A stretch of 54,673 nt of DNA, taken from JAJDFU01 sp964595955 (lineage in GTDB: Bacteria; Bacteroidota; Bacteroidia; Chitinophagales; Saprospiraceae). Below are positions 17,737 to 26,800 of the stretch, piece by piece (the first letter of the stretch is position 1; every line of letters begins with the position of its first letter). Both the position numbers and the translations under genes were made by a program. Where the stretch lies: positions 1-54,673 of the forward strand of contig CAZQSF010000015.1 of the NCBI GenBank assembly GCA_964595955.1, in the 5' to 3' direction. Under the pieces are notes generated by a model. It worked only from the letters and a program-made list of their open reading frames with translations, did no database searches and was not told the DNA's origin.

Positions 17737-18513
17737 TCAATCACCTGCCGGTTCACGGCGGTCTGCATCGTTGAGGTCCCAGTCGTAATCGAGGTATTGG
17801 ATGCGGGTATCTTGCGCCAGAGGTGGATCTACATAGCGATTGAGGAAGGTGATGAGATCGGGTTGAAAATCCCCCTTGTACCAGGAGAAGATCTTGCTGA
17901 GCTCGACCCGTTGCCTTTCCTGGATGCGATTTCGAAGGGGATCGTCCAGAAATTCGAGGGCTGCCCGGTCCAATTGGGCATCCAGGTCCTCTGCCGTGTA
18001 GGCCCGGTTCCACAGCTTGGGGCAGGAAACCGAAGCGCAATTCAGCGCAAAATGGATGCGAGGCTCTTCAAATTGGGACCGCAGGATGCCGTGTTCTATA
18101 TTATTGAGGTCGTACGTGCGCTCTTCGATCTCAATGAATTGGATGTCCCAGACCGAATTGAGGAAAGGGATGCCGTTTCGGATGTCCTTGATGCCGGCTA
18201 CCGGGTAGTGTCGGAGGATGAGTTGCACAGTAAACGCATTGTACGCATTGATCCAATACGCCAGTTGCTCGTTCCGGCTCCAGTGGGCATCGTTTGGGTG
18301 GTGGTCGCCCAGCTGCTTCAGGTATCGGTTCAGTCGCGCCTGGTCTTTCTGGAAACCCGAATAATCTACCCATCCGGCCGGGCTTACGTGAGCCTGGAGC
18401 AGGGAGTCCCAGAGCTCGTGGGTTACGGGCTGGGCAGCGGATGTGTATTCGCGTACTTTGCAACCGCTGAAAAGCCAGCCGGCGGCCAACAAAAGGATGA
18501 GCGATCTCTTCAT
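17737..18513 (-). CDS. DUF547 lipoprotein
   Basis: From the ATG at 18513 the 258-residue protein has a lipoprotein signal ending FSGC (Cys18) and a DUF547 domain: LAYWINAYNAFTVQLIL, IKDIRNGIPFLNSVWDIQFIEI, LNNIEHGILR, and the conserved RIHFALNCASVSCPKLW with its two Cys. DUF547 has no firmly known activity; the conserved His/Cys set resembles papain-like or transglutaminase-like folds by pattern only. An open frame continuing 21 codons upstream would add a non-signal N-terminus, so the internal start is preferred. The gene is monocistronic here and convergent with rlmN. Confidence 0.85.
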   Translation of the reverse strand: MKRSLILLLAAGWLFSGCKVREYTSAAQPVTHELWDSLLQAHVSPAGWVDYSGFQKDQARLNRYLKQLGDHHPNDAHWSRNEQLAYWINAYNAFTVQLILRHYPVAGIKDIRNGIPFLNSVWDIQFIEIEERTYDLNNIEHGILRSQFEEPRIHFALNCASVSCPKLWNRAYTAEDLDAQLDRAALEFLDDPLRNRIQERQRVELSKIFSWYKGDFQPDLITFLNRYVDPPLAQDTRIQYLDYDWDLNDADRREPAGD

Positions 18514-18657
18514 GAAGCGGTGTTTGAATGCCTGAAAAAGCGTACAGGCGAATGTACTGCCCCTGTATAACAGCACCGGCCGCAGTGGGGGTTGGGCGCC
18601 GGATCAAGTTCTTGGAGCGAAAGGCCCGGAATGTCCGGAGTGCCCTATCTTCCCGCC

Positions 18658-19446
18658 ATGGAAACCCTCGAAACCCCACAGGGGCCGGCTGCCCTTTTTC
18701 GCTTCGGCCAGGGTGCCGAACGAGTTCTGGCGTTACATGCTTTCGGCCAGGAAGGGCACTCCTTTTCGGGCCTGGACCTAAGCCCCACAGCGGAAGTGCG
18801 GGCGCCCGATCTGCCTTTTCACGGAGCTACGCAATGGCCGGCCGATGTGCCCTTCCGGCCCGGCCCTTTTGCAGCGTGGCTTGAATGCCTGGCCGGCGAG
18901 GAGCCCTTTTTTCTGTTGGGGTACAGTTATGGTGCCCGTTTGGCACTGGCGGCCCAGCCCTATCTAAATGGGTTGCGCGGCCTCCTTTTGGTAGCGCCGG
19001 ATGGTCTGGCAACCCCCGGCTTGCGTTATCTGAAATACTTGCCTCCCATGGCCCAGCAGGCAATGCAGCGTTCCCTTCGCTATACCCGGTTTCGAAAAAA
19101 TGCGGCATCGCTTCTGTGCCGCAGCGGGCTGATGGGAACGATCGAAGAGCGTTTTCTGAAAAAGTATGTCCTGCCCGATGAGGTCTGGAACCGGACCACC
19201 TGGCCCAGTTGGCAGGCCCTGCCCCAATTTTCCCCTTCCCTCGAAGCGATGGGGGCTTCTCTGCGGTCGGAAGAGCTTCCGGTATGGCTTGCCTTGGGCA
19301 AGGCAGATCGCGTCGTGGCGGGCCAAAAGATCAGGCATTGGGCTGAGGAACTTCCGAAGGTCGAGTTGCATGAGTACAAGGGAGGACATCGGGCCCCCTG
19401 GCCTCAATTGGCGCCTGTGATTCGGCAATGGATGCTCAGGGTTTGA
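18658..19446 (+). CDS. Alpha/beta hydrolase family protein
   Basis: The 262-residue protein shows an alpha/beta hydrolase outline: VLALHAFGQEGHSF (oxyanion region), then FLLGYSYGARLAL, the nucleophile elbow G-Y-S-Y-G with the catalytic Ser, VWLALGKADRVV near the C-terminal side with the probable Asp, and EYKGGHRAPWPQ with the His. Substrate is unknown; the lack of a signal peptide indicates cytoplasm. An upstream in-frame ATG at 18592 exists, but the start at 18658 sits just behind TATCTTCC, a degenerate -7 box. Its stop overlaps the 3' end of the barrel-fusion gene on the other strand by 11 bases (19436-19446), so the two messages are complementary at their ends. Confidence 0.82.
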   Translation: METLETPQGPAALFRFGQGAERVLALHAFGQEGHSFSGLDLSPTAEVRAPDLPFHGATQWPADVPFRPGPFAAWLECLAGEEPFFLLGYSYGARLALAAQPYLNGLRGLLLVAPDGLATPGLRYLKYLPPMAQQAMQRSLRYTRFRKNAASLLCRSGLMGTIEERFLKKYVLPDEVWNRTTWPSWQALPQFSPSLEAMGASLRSEELPVWLALGKADRVVAGQKIRHWAEELPKVELHEYKGGHRAPWPQLAPVIRQWMLRV

Positions 19447-20821
19447 GGGGAATCCGAAGGCCCGCAAAGACGGAAAGGCTGCTGATGCGATCGCGATCCG
19501 GCCCAATGCCGCCGTCGAATGCAAAGAGATACGGCCGGTAGGCCGGCTGTATGAAGAGGCTCCAGTCGGGAGAGGGAAAGTATTCGGCACCTATGCCGAC
19601 CTGGCCGGTCATAAAGGCATTGTCCTGGAAGGTGCCGCCTTCAAACCAACCCTCCTTGAGTTCTTTGTTGAGGATCTGCTCTGTGCCGCGGGGCGTACCG
19701 GTGCCTTCAGCCGGTGGCCTTCCGGCGACTTTGGGGTCGTCGAAGAACTGGCTGGCATCGGCCAGGTAGTAATTGGCTTCGAAGGCCACGTTCAGGTTGA
19801 AGCCTCCCTGAGCGTAAAGGCGCCAGCTTTTTCGGCGCAGAACATCGTAGCGGACATACAGGGGAATACCCAGGGTGTTGATTTGGACATCCTTGATCCC
19901 CAGCCCGTACAATCCTTCTTTCAGGCTGCCCTCCAGGTAAACGACCTGTCGGGGCTGGTAGGTGTAGGCATTGAACTCTAGGCCGCCCCCGAATTCCCAA
20001 CGACCCCATTGCGTACCCAGGGTAATGCCCCCGCCATAGCCGGGGTCAAAGCGTTTAACTGCCGGGGTGCCGTCCGGCGCTTCGGTGCCTGCCGGAGTAA
20101 AGATCCGGTTGTAGTTGAAGGTGCCGTACATGCTCACGACCAGCGGATGGGACCGTAAGCGCGGAAAGTCGGGGTCCCAGTCCAGTCCTTCATCCGCGGG
20201 CCCGCTGGATTGATCCAGAGCCGGCAGGGGGGGCACCGCCTTTTCCATCTGCCGCGGAGCAGGCCTTTGGGTGGCCAATCGAGCGAAAGGAAGAGGCAGG
20301 GGGCGAACCGGCAAGGCGGGAAGCGGAGCCACCGCCTTGCCCGGAGCGAGCGGGTGCACCTCCCGGCGGGCAGGGGGCGACGATGCTTCCACCGGTGGAA
20401 GTGAGGCTGCCGGCACTTCCTGGACCCGCCCGGACCGAGGGGTTTGCCGAAGCGCTTCCGCTCCATTGGGCTGGACGGCGGACTCGGCTACCGCCCGGCT
20501 CGATGGGGTGGGAAGCAGGTCGAGGAGGACGAACAGGCTGAGGAGCAACAGGGCGGCTTCCAGGACCTTGACCTGGATGAGCTGAGGGCGGACCCGGGCC
20601 GCTTCGAGCCGGAAGGCCAGGCGTTGCCACCCCTCAGGGCCTTTAGCCGGAGCGAAGGCGTGCAGCTTTTCAAAAACGACCTGATCCAGCTCTTCCTCCG
20701 AATGAGCCGGGCTGCCCGCATCCATGCGAGCGGCCAGCGACGCCCAGCTTGTGGGGTCGTACTCCGGCCGGATGTTCTCCAGCTTTTTTCGAAGGATTCG
20801 ATCAAACTCCTGGTTCTCCAT
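19436..20821 (-). CDS. Anti-sigma-like N-terminus fused through a transmembrane helix to an outer-membrane beta-barrel
   Basis: The 461-residue protein has an acidic cytoplasmic-type start with two related segments (EFDRILRKKLENIRPEYDPTSWASL and ELDQVVFEKLHAFAPAKGPEGWQRL), one hydrophobic helix (about 87-104, LEAALLLLSLFVLLDLL), a long Pro/Ala-rich linker (about 105-220), and a C-terminal barrel region with alternating strands (SMYGTFNYNRIF, GGITLGTQWGRWEFGGGLEF, GIPLYVRYDVL, SWRLYAQGGFNLNVAF, final FAGLRIPLKP). Its start overlaps the end of the ECF sigma gene by 20 bases, which implies coupled translation and an anti-sigma role for the N-terminus. Such a protein would sit in the inner membrane with its tail reaching the outer membrane. 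The barrel assignment rests on pattern only. Confidence 0.78.
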   Translation of the reverse strand: MENQEFDRILRKKLENIRPEYDPTSWASLAARMDAGSPAHSEEELDQVVFEKLHAFAPAKGPEGWQRLAFRLEAARVRPQLIQVKVLEAALLLLSLFVLLDLLPTPSSRAVAESAVQPNGAEALRQTPRSGRVQEVPAASLPPVEASSPPARREVHPLAPGKAVAPLPALPVRPLPLPFARLATQRPAPRQMEKAVPPLPALDQSSGPADEGLDWDPDFPRLRSHPLVVSMYGTFNYNRIFTPAGTEAPDGTPAVKRFDPGYGGGITLGTQWGRWEFGGGLEFNAYTYQPRQVVYLEGSLKEGLYGLGIKDVQINTLGIPLYVRYDVLRRKSWRLYAQGGFNLNVAFEANYYLADASQFFDDPKVAGRPPAEGTGTPRGTEQILNKELKEGWFEGGTFQDNAFMTGQVGIGAEYFPSPDWSLFIQPAYRPYLFAFDGGIGPDRDRISSLSVFAGLRIPLKP

Positions 20822-21365
20822 ACTTTCGGGTCAGAATCGCTTTCAGTTTTGTTCGGGCTTTCACCAGATTGGATCGCGAGGTGCTTTCCGATATGTTCAA
20901 AAGCACGCCAATCTCTTTGTGTGAATAGCCTTCCATGACATAGAGGTTGAACACGGTGCGATAGGTTGTCGGCAATCCCTGGATCGCTTCCAGGATTTCC
21001 TGTTCCGTACAACGGCTTACCGCATCGGCCTCCATGGAGCTGATGTGTTGAGCGTGATCCAGGTCTTCGGTGCGCCGCCGGACGACCTTCCGGTAGTAGT
21101 CAATGGACGTATTGACCATGATGCGGCGCATCCAGGAACTCAGCGAAGTGCCGGCCTCGTACTTGCCGATATGCCGAAACACCTTGATAAAGCCCTCATG
21201 AAGAATATCCATGGCGTCTTCTTCACAACTGGCATACCGCATGCACACCCCCATCATCGGGCTGTAGTACTCTTCGTAGAGCCACTGCTGGGCCCAGCGC
21301 TCCTGCCGGGCACAGGCCTGGATGAAGTCCCGTTCTTCGTAATTGATGGGTAATGCGATATCCAT
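20802..21365 (-). CDS. ECF-type RNA polymerase sigma factor
   Basis: The 187-residue protein has sigma region 2 (YYSPMMGVCMRYASCEEDAMDILHEGFIKVFRHIGKY, with the EDA-DILHEGFIKVF core) and region 4 (AIQGLPTTYRTVFNLYVMEGYSHKEIGVLLNISESTSRSNLVKARTKL), with no region 3, so it is an ECF sigma factor. It would direct polymerase to a small set of envelope or stress genes when released from its anti-sigma partner, here the overlapping downstream gene. No FecR/TonB pair is present, so it is not the usual TonB-receptor type. The ATG at 21365 gives MDIALPINYEERDFIQ, a natural start. Autoregulation is likely but I see no distinct promoter. Confidence 0.93.
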   Translation of the reverse strand: MDIALPINYEERDFIQACARQERWAQQWLYEEYYSPMMGVCMRYASCEEDAMDILHEGFIKVFRHIGKYEAGTSLSSWMRRIMVNTSIDYYRKVVRRRTEDLDHAQHISSMEADAVSRCTEQEILEAIQGLPTTYRTVFNLYVMEGYSHKEIGVLLNISESTSRSNLVKARTKLKAILTRKYGEPGV

Positions 21366-21494
21366 TCAAGGCGATTAGATAGCCCAAATTATCGTTTTGC
21401 CTGCTCTTCCGCAACCCATCGGCATGTTTACAAACGCAGAAAGCAAGGGAAACGCTGCCCGGTCCGCAGCGAGAAGGAAGAACCGGAGCGCATA

Positions 21495-22850
21495 TCAGTT
21501 TCCGCGCTTGGCCAGTTCACCGGTGAGCCGCATCAGTTCCGTTTCCGTCGTTTTCAGATTGAAGATGGCCGTCAACTGAGCTTCCGAAGCCGTCAGGAAG
21601 CTGTTTTGCACCACCCGGAAGTCGAAGGAATTGATCAGGCCGCCGCGAAAGCGCTCGGTGGCGATTTCCAGATTGAGGCGGGCGTTTTCCAGGGCGGCAT
21701 TGGTCACTTCTACCACGCGGCGCCGGTTTTCATAAGTCGCCAGGGTGTTGGCCAGTTGGGTGTTGAGGATCCGTTGCTGGTCCTGGTAATCGTACTGGGC
21801 CTGCAGCTCCTCCATTTGGGCCGTTTCGATGCGCCTTTTGCGCGCACCGAAATCGGTGAGCCGGTAGTTGAGGTTCAGGTCAAAGAAGCCGTTGAGGGCC
21901 TTGGCCCCTACGGAAGGGATAGCGCGGCTGGTTTCGCCCATTCCGAAGTCGAAGGTCTGGCTGCCGTCGGCTATCCCGATGTTGTAAGACACGCCCGTGC
22001 CCAGCGAAAGGGTTGGCAGGCGGGTCGAGCGCTCCAGTTCCGTGTTGGTACGGGCAAGCTCCCGGTTGAGTTGCAGGTTCTGAAGGCTTACGTTATTGGC
22101 CAGCATCTGGGCTTGCAACTGGCCGAGCGAATAGACCTGCGGATCGAACACCAGGGTATCGGTGAGGGTGTAGCGCTGTTCGAGCTGGTCTACCCCCATG
22201 GCGAGGTTGAGGTTGCGCAAGGCATTTTCGTAATTGGTGATCTGCACGAGGTATCTGGTCGAGTCGCTGAGGTAGGCATCGCGGGTCTGCAGGATGTCGA
22301 AGGTGCTGGCCTGGCCGAACTCCTTTTTCAACTCCTCGAACTCGATGCGATCGCGCGAGAGCTCCAGTACTTCTTCCAGTACTTCCAGGCCTTTTTCCTG
22401 AGCCAGGGCGTTGTAGTAGGCCAGCATGACCGACTCTACGGTGTTTTCCACGGCCAGTTGCACATTCCCGCCGCTGAGTTGTTCGAGTTGCTCCAATTGC
22501 TGTTTGGTAAGGCGAACGCGAGAGCCGTCGTACAGCACCCAGTTGAGTGCGGCAGAGGGGGTGAAATCGGTCGAGAACTGATTGGAACGCACCAGTACAT
22601 TGGCCGGATTGTTCAGGTTGGAGTACGAATTGGCAGAGGTAACCCCCAGGTCGATCGTCGGATACCGGCCGGCAACGGACCATTCGTTGTTGTTGCTGGC
22701 GATATCCAGGTCCGTCTCGGCCCGTTTGAGCTGATAATTGTTGGCGAGGCCCAGGTTAATGGCCTGTTCCAGGCTCAGCGGCGGCTGGGCGAGCAGAAGA
22801 GACCATCCGGAGAAGTAGAAAAACAGGTACACAAGGGCGAGTCGATGCAT
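21495..22850 (-). CDS. TolC family outer-membrane efflux channel
   Basis: TolC-type trimers form the outer-membrane and periplasmic tunnel of tripartite pumps. The 451-residue protein has a signal peptide ending LLLAQ, then two OEP repeats: LSLEQAINLGLANNYQLKRAETDLDIA at about 25-51, VRLTKQQLEQLEQL and a long helical hairpin, then LGQLQAQMLANNVSLQNLQLNRELARTNTELERS at the second repeat, ending QLTAIFNLKTTETELMRLTGEL. It is the last gene of the minus-strand efflux operon, 11 bases downstream of gtrA-like, and would serve the RND pump encoded upstream. Confidence 0.9.
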   Translation of the reverse strand: MHRLALVYLFFYFSGWSLLLAQPPLSLEQAINLGLANNYQLKRAETDLDIASNNNEWSVAGRYPTIDLGVTSANSYSNLNNPANVLVRSNQFSTDFTPSAALNWVLYDGSRVRLTKQQLEQLEQLSGGNVQLAVENTVESVMLAYYNALAQEKGLEVLEEVLELSRDRIEFEELKKEFGQASTFDILQTRDAYLSDSTRYLVQITNYENALRNLNLAMGVDQLEQRYTLTDTLVFDPQVYSLGQLQAQMLANNVSLQNLQLNRELARTNTELERSTRLPTLSLGTGVSYNIGIADGSQTFDFGMGETSRAIPSVGAKALNGFFDLNLNYRLTDFGARKRRIETAQMEELQAQYDYQDQQRILNTQLANTLATYENRRRVVEVTNAALENARLNLEIATERFRGGLINSFDFRVVQNSFLTASEAQLTAIFNLKTTETELMRLTGELAKRGN

Positions 22851-22861
22851 ATGGTTTGTTT

Positions 22862-23269
22862 TCAGTCAAGGGGCATAAAGCGCTTTTCAAAGGCCAGCCG
22901 CTTGAAGTAAAAGTTGTAAAAGAACATCAGGCCGGTTACCAGCAGTTTGACCAGATACTGGCGGGCTGCCAGAAACGGAAACCGGTTGAATCCCCAGATG
23001 AGGCCGCTGCTGAGCAGCAGCCCTCCGCCCGACACCAGCATAGCTCCGGCAAAGGCATGGGGCAGGGGCCGCTCCAGGCGAAAGACAAACAGCCTTTGCA
23101 GGGCGAAATTGACGAGCACGGCCAGGGAATAAGTGGCCAGGTTGGCCGGCACGGGCCGAACCCCAAAGCGCTCCACCAGCAGCAGGTAAAGAACGTAATC
23201 GAGCCCTGTGGCTGCCAGGCTGGTAGCCGCAAAGCGAGCTTTCATGGCGATTAGTTTCTTCAGTTTCAT
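22862..23269 (-). CDS. GtrA-like small membrane protein
   Basis: The 135-residue protein has four hydrophobic segments and the GtrA pattern: FAATSLAATGLDYVLYLLLVE, ANLATYSLAVLVNFALQRLFVF, a third helix and FYNFYFKRLAFEKR at the C-terminus. GtrA-like proteins are proposed to help flip lipid-linked sugars across the inner membrane in surface-polysaccharide decoration. I chose the ATG at 23269 because it overlaps the stop of the nucleotidase gene by four bases (ATGA), a typical coupled start; the longer frame upstream runs inside that gene. No glycosyltransferase is nearby, so its presence inside an efflux operon is odd. Confidence 0.82.
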   Translation of the reverse strand: MKLKKLIAMKARFAATSLAATGLDYVLYLLLVERFGVRPVPANLATYSLAVLVNFALQRLFVFRLERPLPHAFAGAMLVSGGGLLLSSGLIWGFNRFPFLAARQYLVKLLVTGLMFFYNFYFKRLAFEKRFMPLD

Positions 23270-23817
23270 CGGGTCGGGTTCTGTGCGCTCCGCTCCCGCT
23301 CGAAAAAAGCGAGGACTTCCTGCCAATTATCCACGCGGGTAAATCCGGTTTCCTGTACGTTGTGGGAGGCCGTAAAGAGCAGCCCTTTTCCCCGGAAGCT
23401 TTTCAGGTTGTGCGGATGGTCGTCGATCATGTAATCGGCCGCAATAATGCTCTTATCTCCGCAAAAGACATAATGGCTCCACGGAATGAAAGGCAGGTGT
23501 GTCTGCAGCCAGTCGTATTTGTCTTCCAGGGAAGCCCGAAATTCCATGGCCGCCGTTACGATGAAGAGCTCGTAATGCCGGTGCAGTTCCAGGAGAGCCT
23601 CCCGGCAGCCATCGACCAGGGGCAGGTCCGAAAAGAAGCCTTTGTCGAAGAGGCGATCGCGGATCTCCAGGGCGCCGTCGACCTGATAGATCTTTTTGCC
23701 CCAATATTCCGCTTCGCTTAGCCGGCGACCGTAGGCCGCTTCGAAGAGGTCGAGAAATTTGGGCCGGACATCGGCCAATACTTCGTCCATATCCACAGCG
23801 ATGCGGGGTACAGGCAT
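23266..23817 (-). CDS. 5'(3')-deoxyribonucleotidase-like HAD phosphatase (NT5C family)
   Basis: HAD phosphatases of this family dephosphorylate nucleoside monophosphates. The 183-residue protein has motif I RIAVDMDEVLADV (5-17) with nucleophile and acid Asp, motif II around LFIVTAAMEF, and motif IV/III around DKSIIAADYMIDDHPHNL with the acidic pair. The order and length fit NT5C, which is about 190-200 residues. It is cytoplasmic. It starts six bases downstream of the RND pump stop and overlaps the GtrA-like start by four bases, so it is translated as part of the efflux operon although its function seems unrelated. Confidence 0.88.
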   Translation of the reverse strand: MPVPRIAVDMDEVLADVRPKFLDLFEAAYGRRLSEAEYWGKKIYQVDGALEIRDRLFDKGFFSDLPLVDGCREALLELHRHYELFIVTAAMEFRASLEDKYDWLQTHLPFIPWSHYVFCGDKSIIAADYMIDDHPHNLKSFRGKGLLFTASHNVQETGFTRVDNWQEVLAFFERERSAQNPTR

Positions 23818-23823
23818 GGCATT

Positions 23824-26800
23824 TTAGGTGTTTTGGGCAAAGGTCTGTGCCAGCGAACCGCCAAAAAAGCTCACCAGCCCCAGAATGAGAACGATGATCA
23901 GCAGAGCGATCCAGAGGAACTCGTATCCCCGTTCGGTGCGAATAGCCGGCTCCACGCTTTCCTGATCGGGTTTGAAGCCATTCCAGAGATAGCTGGCATA
24001 CACCTTGAGCCGGTTGACGATCACCATCAGCACCGGCAGCAAAATGAGTATGATGGTGGTAATAGCCAACAGGCCGAAAGATACCGAAATGGCCATCGGT
24101 TTGAGGAATTGCGCTTGCAGGCTTTTTTCGAAGAGCAGCGGCGCCAATCCCGCAAAAGTGGTAATGGACGTAAGGACGATGGGGCGAAACCGCGAATAGC
24201 CTGCGGCCAGAATGGAATCCATGTGGGATTGCCCCTCTTTCATGGAGTCGTTGTAAGTGGAAACAAACACCAGCGAGTCATTGACCAGGATGCCGATCAG
24301 GGCAATGACGCCCAGAAAGGAGAACAGACTGATGGGGAGGCCCATGATAAAGTGCCCCCATCCCACGCCGATCATACCAAAGGGAATGAGAGACAGCACG
24401 ATTGCCGTCTGGCCAACAGAGCGAAACAGCAGCGCAATGACGAAAAACATGAGCAACAGAATGCCTACCAGGGCCGGTATGCTACTCCCGAACGACTTCT
24501 CCTGCTCCCGGTTTTGCCCCTCGAAGATGGGAGTTACCCCGGAGAACTGCGCCAGGGTGCGGGGAACGATGTCTTCCTTGAGGCTGGCCGTGAGGTCGGA
24601 GACCGATACATCGTCGTTGGCCACGTCGGCTTCGATCTTGATCTCGCGCTTGCCGTTGAGGTGGCTGATGGTGGTGATGCCACGGGTGACGTCGAGGGTA
24701 GCGATCTCCGACAGGGGAAAAGCTCGCCCGTCGGCGAAGCGGATGCGCATGTCGGCCAGCTGGGTGATGTCCTTGCGGTCGGCCTCGTCGTAGCGCACCC
24801 AAACCTTCACTTCATCGCGCCCGCGCTGCAGGCGCTGCACTTCCTGCCCAAAAAAGCCCGCCCGAACCTGGCCGATCACCTCATCGAGGTTGAGTCCCAG
24901 GTAGCGCGCCTTTTCAGTCAGTTCCAACTCGATCTCCTTCAGGCCTTCCTGGTTGTTGTCCACCACGTCGGTCAGCTCCGCCAGGGCTTTCATTTCTTCC
25001 TTGACGGCCCGGGTAGCTTTTTCCAGTTGCCCGTAGTCTTTGCCCACCAGCGAGATGGAAATGGGTTTGCCGAAAGGCGTGGCGCTGCCGTAGGTCACGA
25101 CTTCCGCCTGGTCGATAGGGCCTACCTTTTTCCGAATGGCATTTACCACCGTGCGTACGCCCAGGCTGTCGCGGCTTTCGCCATCGAGTATGGTGACCAC
25201 CAAAGCGCCTTCGTAGGTGGTGGGCCCCAGGTTTTTCTGGATGCGGAGGATGGCTTCCTTTTCGCCCTTGAAATAGTGCTCGCTCAACTCCTCGTTCACC
25301 TGCCAGGAGGCTTCTTCGATTTTATCCAGCCAGCTCTCGGTAATGTGTTCCCGGGTGCCGGCCGGCATCTTGAGGTTGATGTTGATGTCGTCGCGGTCGA
25401 TAATGGGGAAAAAGGTGGTCTTGATAATTCCGCCTCCTATGGCGCCTATAGTGAGGGCAAAAATGCCCAGAATGACGGCCAGCGTGAGGAATTTGTTGTA
25501 TACGGCAAAGCGCAGGAGCGGCATGTAGGTCTTGTCGCGCAGCCAATACATGAGCTTGTCAAAAGCGGCCTGTACCCTGTTGGGGGTGGCCTCTTCGCTC
25601 AGTGCTTTGGAGTGGGCGACGTGGGCCGGTAGAATAAAGGTGCCCTCGATCAGTGAAAAGAGGAGGGAAAGCATGACCACGATGGCCATTTCGCCAAAGA
25701 AGTCACCAAGGGTACCCTTGATGAAGAAAAAGGCCGAGAAGGCCAGCATGGTGGTGAGAATGGCAACGAAAACGGCCGGCAACACCTGCATGGTGCCGGA
25801 TACGGCGGCTTCCAGCCGGGGTACTCCCTTCTCGTATTGCTGGTATATACTTTCCCCGATCACGATGCCGTCGTCGACCAGGATACCGATCACCAGGATC
25901 ATGCCGAAAAGGGAGATCACGTTGATGGTGACGCCGAAAATACCGGCGAACATAAACATGCCGGCAAAGGAGATGGGTATGGCCAGTGCTACCCAGAAGG
26001 CCAGCCGCCAGTGCAGAAAAACAGCCAAGAGGCCCAGTACGATAGCAAAGCCCAGGATGCCGTTTTCGGTAAGGAGGGAGATGCGCTGACGCAGAATAAT
26101 CGACTCGTCGTTGATGACGGTGGCCTGCACCAGTTCGCTCTCTTTGTTGAAGTTTTCGATGTAGGCCTTTACCATATCGGTAATGCCGATCATGTCCTCC
26201 TCAATGGTGTTTTGTACGGTGACCACTACGGCCGGCTTGTCGTTGAGGTAGCTGCGGTCCGGATTGTCGCTCCACCGGTCGCGAATGTCTGCAACCTGAT
26301 AAAGGCGAACCACGGAGCCTTCAGCGGTGGTTTTTACCACGACGTCGCGCAGGCCCTCGGCATAGTAGGACTTGTTTCGCGCCCGAACCAGCAACTCTTC
26401 GGATTCGCCTTTGATCGTGCCTCCCGTGATGTCTATGTTGGCCGCCCGAACGGCCTGAGCGGCTTGCTGAAAGGTGAGGTTGTAGGCGCGCAGATCGTCT
26501 TCCCGGAAGGCGATCTCGATCTCCTCTTCCGGAAAGCCGGAAAGGGTTACTTTGGAAAGGCCGTCCAGAGCCCGCAGGTCGTCTTCGGCTTTGCGCGCAT
26601 AGCGCTTGAGCGCCGAGAGATCCACGTCGCCGCTGATGGCGAAGGTAATGGCCCGGCCCAGGTTTTCGCGCTTGTACACCACGGGCGGCTCGAGGCCGCC
26701 GGGGAAGGACGAGATCTGGTCCACTGCATTTTTTACGTCGTCCAGTACGAGGTCCGTATTGTACCCTTGCTCTACTTCTACGGTAATGGTCCCGCTGTTT

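Noticed and set aside
23270..23326. Longer N-terminus of the GtrA-like protein
   Set aside because: It overlaps the nucleotidase gene by 61 bases and lacks membrane-protein character; the ATGA overlap start is better.
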